DNA of 9,230 bases from Clostridiaceae bacterium (GTDB taxonomy: Bacteria; Bacillota; Clostridia; Saccharofermentanales; UBA5734): NCBI GenBank assembly GCA_012727965.1, contig JAAYFZ010000095.1, positions 1 through 9,230 of the forward strand, read 5' to 3'. Below the pieces are notes generated by a model. That model was not told the origin of the DNA and did not search any database. It was given only the letters and a program-made list of their open reading frames with translations. Made by a program: the position numbers and the translations under genes. Below are positions 6,878 through 9,230 of this stretch, piece by piece (position 1 is the stretch's first letter; each line of letters opens with the position of its first letter).

Positions 6878-7556
6878 ACTCATCTATGACAGTCTGCGTG
6901 AGCAGGCTGATTCAGCTATTCGGGCGGACGAGTTAAGAGTGGATCCGAATTTGTCTGACAAGTCGAGGGACACTCGGCGCGGTCTGACTGTTTTGCTGCG
7001 TCCAGCGCCGCCGGTCAGGGACGCGGTTATGAATTTTCTGGCTGAAGCGGCGCCGCTCGAGCCTGATCAGTATTTTTATCAGGTGGATGAGCTGCATACG
7101 ACAGTCTTATCAATCATTACCTGTGAGGCAGATTTCCAGCTGGACGAGATCGATCTGGCCCCATATATCCACACGATCGAGCGCGCGGCACAGGAGAGCT
7201 CGGCTTTTGCCATTGTTTATCGTGGCGTGACGGCCACTCCTGACAGTGTGATGATCCAGGGTTTTCCGCTTGACGAGCAGCTGGAGCAGCTGCGCGACAA
7301 TATCAGGTCAAGTTTTCGCGAGTCGGGCTTATTCTGCACGATCGATCAGCGCTACCGGATGCGGACGGCGCATATGACCTGTATGCGCTTTCGGACACCG
7401 GCACTGAATAATCCCGAGAGATTTATCGAGCTTCTCGATCATTATAGATCTCATGATTTCGGCAATAGCAATATTTCAGAGATCGAGTTCTCACTCAACG
7501 ATTGGTACATGACAGCTTCCGAAGCGAAGTTATTGCGAAGATTTTCACTTAAATAG
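6864..7556 (+). CDS. 2H phosphoesterase superfamily protein (2'-5' RNA ligase / cyclic phosphodiesterase fold)
   Basis: 230 aa from the chosen start. Two HxT motifs define the 2H fold: H78-T-T80 in ELHTTVLSI and H170-M-T172 in RTAHMTCMRF, 92 residues apart. In characterised relatives the two histidine/threonine pairs line a symmetrical cleft that hydrolyses or forms 2',3'- or 1'',2''-cyclic phosphodiesters. The internal VMIQGFPLDEQLEQLRDNIR (129-148) matches the helix between the two half-folds in LigT-like proteins. There is no signal peptide or membrane segment, so it should be cytoplasmic. The N-terminal 45 residues are charged and lack recognisable motifs. Its substrate is unknown; an RNA-end role is the default. 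The 14-bp overlap with mtnA suggests action on a sugar-phosphate intermediate. It is followed by 66 bp and a convergent gene. Confidence 0.85.
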   Translation: MSEIKLIYDSLREQADSAIRADELRVDPNLSDKSRDTRRGLTVLLRPAPPVRDAVMNFLAEAAPLEPDQYFYQVDELHTTVLSIITCEADFQLDEIDLAPYIHTIERAAQESSAFAIVYRGVTATPDSVMIQGFPLDEQLEQLRDNIRSSFRESGLFCTIDQRYRMRTAHMTCMRFRTPALNNPERFIELLDHYRSHDFGNSNISEIEFSLNDWYMTASEAKLLRRFSLK

Positions 7557-7622
7557 AAATTGTTTTCCCACAGACAGAGTTTGACAGTCCACTGTTTTGG
7601 GGGCACATGCCCTAACTCACCC

Positions 7623-9230
7623 TCAACCCAGCTTAAGCTTCCTCAGTTTCTTCTGAGTCGGCACGCCGTTCTGATCCCAGCCACGGATTTTGTAGTACTT
7701 CTTAAGCATCACATCAAGCTTGACGATGCTATCCGGATCGTCTGATCTCTGCAGCTCTCGCAGCAAGCGTTTGGGCAGAGTATCATCGCTGCCTTGCAGC
7801 CCTTGCCTGATGTTGATTATGCGTTCAAGATTATAGCCTCTTTCACCGAATTCGATGAAGCTGCCGATCGTCATTTTTTTGCCGGTCACAAGGCGAATCA
7901 TGAATGGATATGGCAACACCGACGCCATATTGAAGCTCAGCAGCCACATGTTTCTCTTGACTACGCCGACGATACCGCCCATTGAAGGAAGGACGCCATT
8001 GATGATCTTGGCAATTCTGCTGTTTGGCTTGTTTACTAAAAACGCAGGCAGGATCGCATAGGTCGTAAATAAGCAAATTCCGGCTGATGATACGGCTTCC
8101 ATCATATCCTGGAACATAATGGTAAAAGCCGCCTTGCCGCGTGTGGTTTTGCCGTTGACATTAAGTCCCAGGCCTTCTAGTACGACCAAATAGCCGCCAT
8201 TTAGATGACAGCCGCCGCGATTGGATGTGGCATAGCCTAGACCCATTCCCTGGGCAGCGCGTGGTTCATAGGCTGCAGTTTCGAGACCTTTTACATTGAT
8301 GGCATAGTCAGATCCGCCGTATTTTTCGGCCAAACGTTTTGTTCCCTCTGCGATTTCAGCGCCGATGCCCTCACGTTTTGAAACTAGTTCAACCAGAGCT
8401 TCCAGCATACTGGTATCGCCGAATTTGAGGCCATTGTCCCATATGCCTCTTTCATTTAGCTCCATGGCGAAGCCAATAGAACTGCCAAAAGTTATCGTGT
8501 CTATGCCGTATTCATCGCATAAATGATTTATACGGATAATACTGTTCATATCGCTGTTTAATAAGTTGCTGCCCAATAATCCGATCGTTTCCAGTTCCGG
8601 GCCTTTTACCGCCTTGTCATAATCCATGACCTGTCGGCCGCATTGTATCGGACAAGTGACGCCGCCTTTGTTTTTGATTAGCTTCTCTTCAGCTAATTTC
8701 TCGCCGCTCAATTCTTCATAAGCCTCAAATTGGCCGCTGGTGTAATTCTTAGTTGCCAGCAGGTGATGACTATTCATCATGCGAACCAGCCCGGCTGTGC
8801 CATATTTAGGCAGCTGTTTTCCTGTCAACGGATGTGCTTTTAGCTGTTTGATCCATTTGAGATTCTGCTTCTTAAACTTCTCCTGATCGAAAAACTCGAG
8901 TTTATTCTGTCCACTAGCGACGATGCCTTTTAACAGTTTATAGCCAAAAACAGCGCCGACCCCGCCACGTCCGGCGGCTCTCTCTTCGCTGATCACTGCG
9001 GCATACCTGACCAGATGCTCTCCAGCGATACCGATAACCAATTTACCGCGATTTTTCGCACCAAGGTTTTCCTGGGCCTCGGATGTATTCATGCCCCATA
9101 GATGCTGAGCAGGTTTTAGAGAAATAGAACCATTATCAATATCGATATAAGCCGGTTCACGGCTTTTGCCAGTGATAATTAGGCCGTCATAGCCTGATTT
9201 TTTCAGATGCAGCCCGAAGCTGCCGCCGCA
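7623..9230 (-). CDS. Aldehyde:ferredoxin oxidoreductase (tungsten/molybdopterin AOR family), 5' end outside window
   Basis: The frame is open from the right edge to a stop at 7623-7625: 535 residues visible, beginning with CGGSFGLHLKKSGYDGLII, which aligns with about residue 94 of the roughly 600-aa Pyrococcus AOR (from memory). Roughly 90 N-terminal residues are therefore missing. AOR oxidises aldehydes to carboxylates (or the reverse) with ferredoxin, using a bis-pterin W/Mo cofactor and one [4Fe-4S] cluster, in the cytoplasm. Visible motifs are RAAGRGGVGAVFG, TCPIQCGRQV (cysteines at 8652-8654 and 8640-8642), KGPELETIGLLGSN, EPRAAQGMGLGYATSNRGG, RGGCHLNGG with the histidine at 8205-8207, SAGICLFT (cysteine at 8073-8075) and the terminal YYKIRGWDQNGVPT. 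The usual first cluster cysteine (CxxCxxxC) is Gly here (8661-8663). It faces the mtnA-2H operon tail to tail; its promoter is outside the window. Confidence 0.93.
   Translation of the reverse strand, partial: CGGSFGLHLKKSGYDGLIITGKSREPAYIDIDNGSISLKPAQHLWGMNTSEAQENLGAKNRGKLVIGIAGEHLVRYAAVISEERAAGRGGVGAVFGYKLLKGIVASGQNKLEFFDQEKFKKQNLKWIKQLKAHPLTGKQLPKYGTAGLVRMMNSHHLLATKNYTSGQFEAYEELSGEKLAEEKLIKNKGGVTCPIQCGRQVMDYDKAVKGPELETIGLLGSNLLNSDMNSIIRINHLCDEYGIDTITFGSSIGFAMELNERGIWDNGLKFGDTSMLEALVELVSKREGIGAEIAEGTKRLAEKYGGSDYAINVKGLETAAYEPRAAQGMGLGYATSNRGGCHLNGGYLVVLEGLGLNVNGKTTRGKAAFTIMFQDMMEAVSSAGICLFTTYAILPAFLVNKPNSRIAKIINGVLPSMGGIVGVVKRNMWLLSFNMASVLPYPFMIRLVTGKKMTIGSFIEFGERGYNLERIINIRQGLQGSDDTLPKRLLRELQRSDDPDSIVKLDVMLKKYYKIRGWDQNGVPTQKKLRKLKLG

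Noticed and set aside
7557..7622. Possible bidirectional terminator between the 2H gene and the AOR gene
   Set aside because: Only short hairpins are present: ACAGT-CC-ACTGT followed by TTT at 7584-7598, and GGGCA-CA-TGCCC at 7601-7612. Their loops are too small and there is no real T-tract, so I cannot support a terminator.
9090..9230. ATG at 9090-9092 as the AOR start
   Set aside because: The frame continues upstream with clear AOR sequence (GGSFG, GYDGLIITGK), so this methionine is internal and the true start is outside the window.

Overview
The window looks like chromosomal DNA from an anaerobic, probably low-to-mid G+C Gram-positive (Clostridia-like) bacterium. The reasons are an aldehyde:ferredoxin oxidoreductase, a nuclease/ATPase pair of the YhaO/YhaN type, purine-rich GGAGG-like ribosome binding sites and sigma-A-like promoters. 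The lineage is an inference; there is no rRNA or other marker gene. Coding density is high and I see no insertion sequence, tRNA, prophage gene or CRISPR array.

Left block, minus strand (5273 down to 1): a metallophosphoesterase exonuclease (YhaO/SbcD type, 414 aa) overlaps by 11 bp a 1065-aa coiled-coil ATPase (YhaN/SbcC type) that has a transmembrane hairpin at the middle of its coiled coil instead of a zinc hook. After a 54-bp gap comes the N-terminal part of a secreted serine hydrolase of the beta-lactamase/PBP fold, which runs off the left edge. It is clearly more AT-rich than the two genes upstream.

Middle (5274-5776): a 503-bp divergent intergenic region. It holds a probable promoter for the nuclease pair, a GTGGCGG-rich low-complexity stretch, a GC-rich A-B-A-B family of imperfect repeats built on GCCAGG, a good sigma-A promoter reading right, and a leader of about 135 nt before mtnA.

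Right block: mtnA (sugar-1-phosphate isomerase family, 366 aa) overlaps by 14 bp a 230-aa 2H phosphoesterase, both on plus. Facing them across 66 bp is an aldehyde:ferredoxin oxidoreductase on minus, missing roughly its first 90 residues at the right edge. Its first iron-sulfur cysteine is replaced by glycine.

How the genes may work together: the left pair is a DNA-end processing machine probably tethered to the membrane. The mtnA-2H pair is the most suggestive of something undescribed: a ring-opening cyclic phosphodiesterase fold translationally coupled to a sugar-1-phosphate isomerase. The aldehyde oxidoreductase could oxidise an aldehyde formed downstream of such a pathway, but that link is speculative because it is convergent, not co-transcribed.
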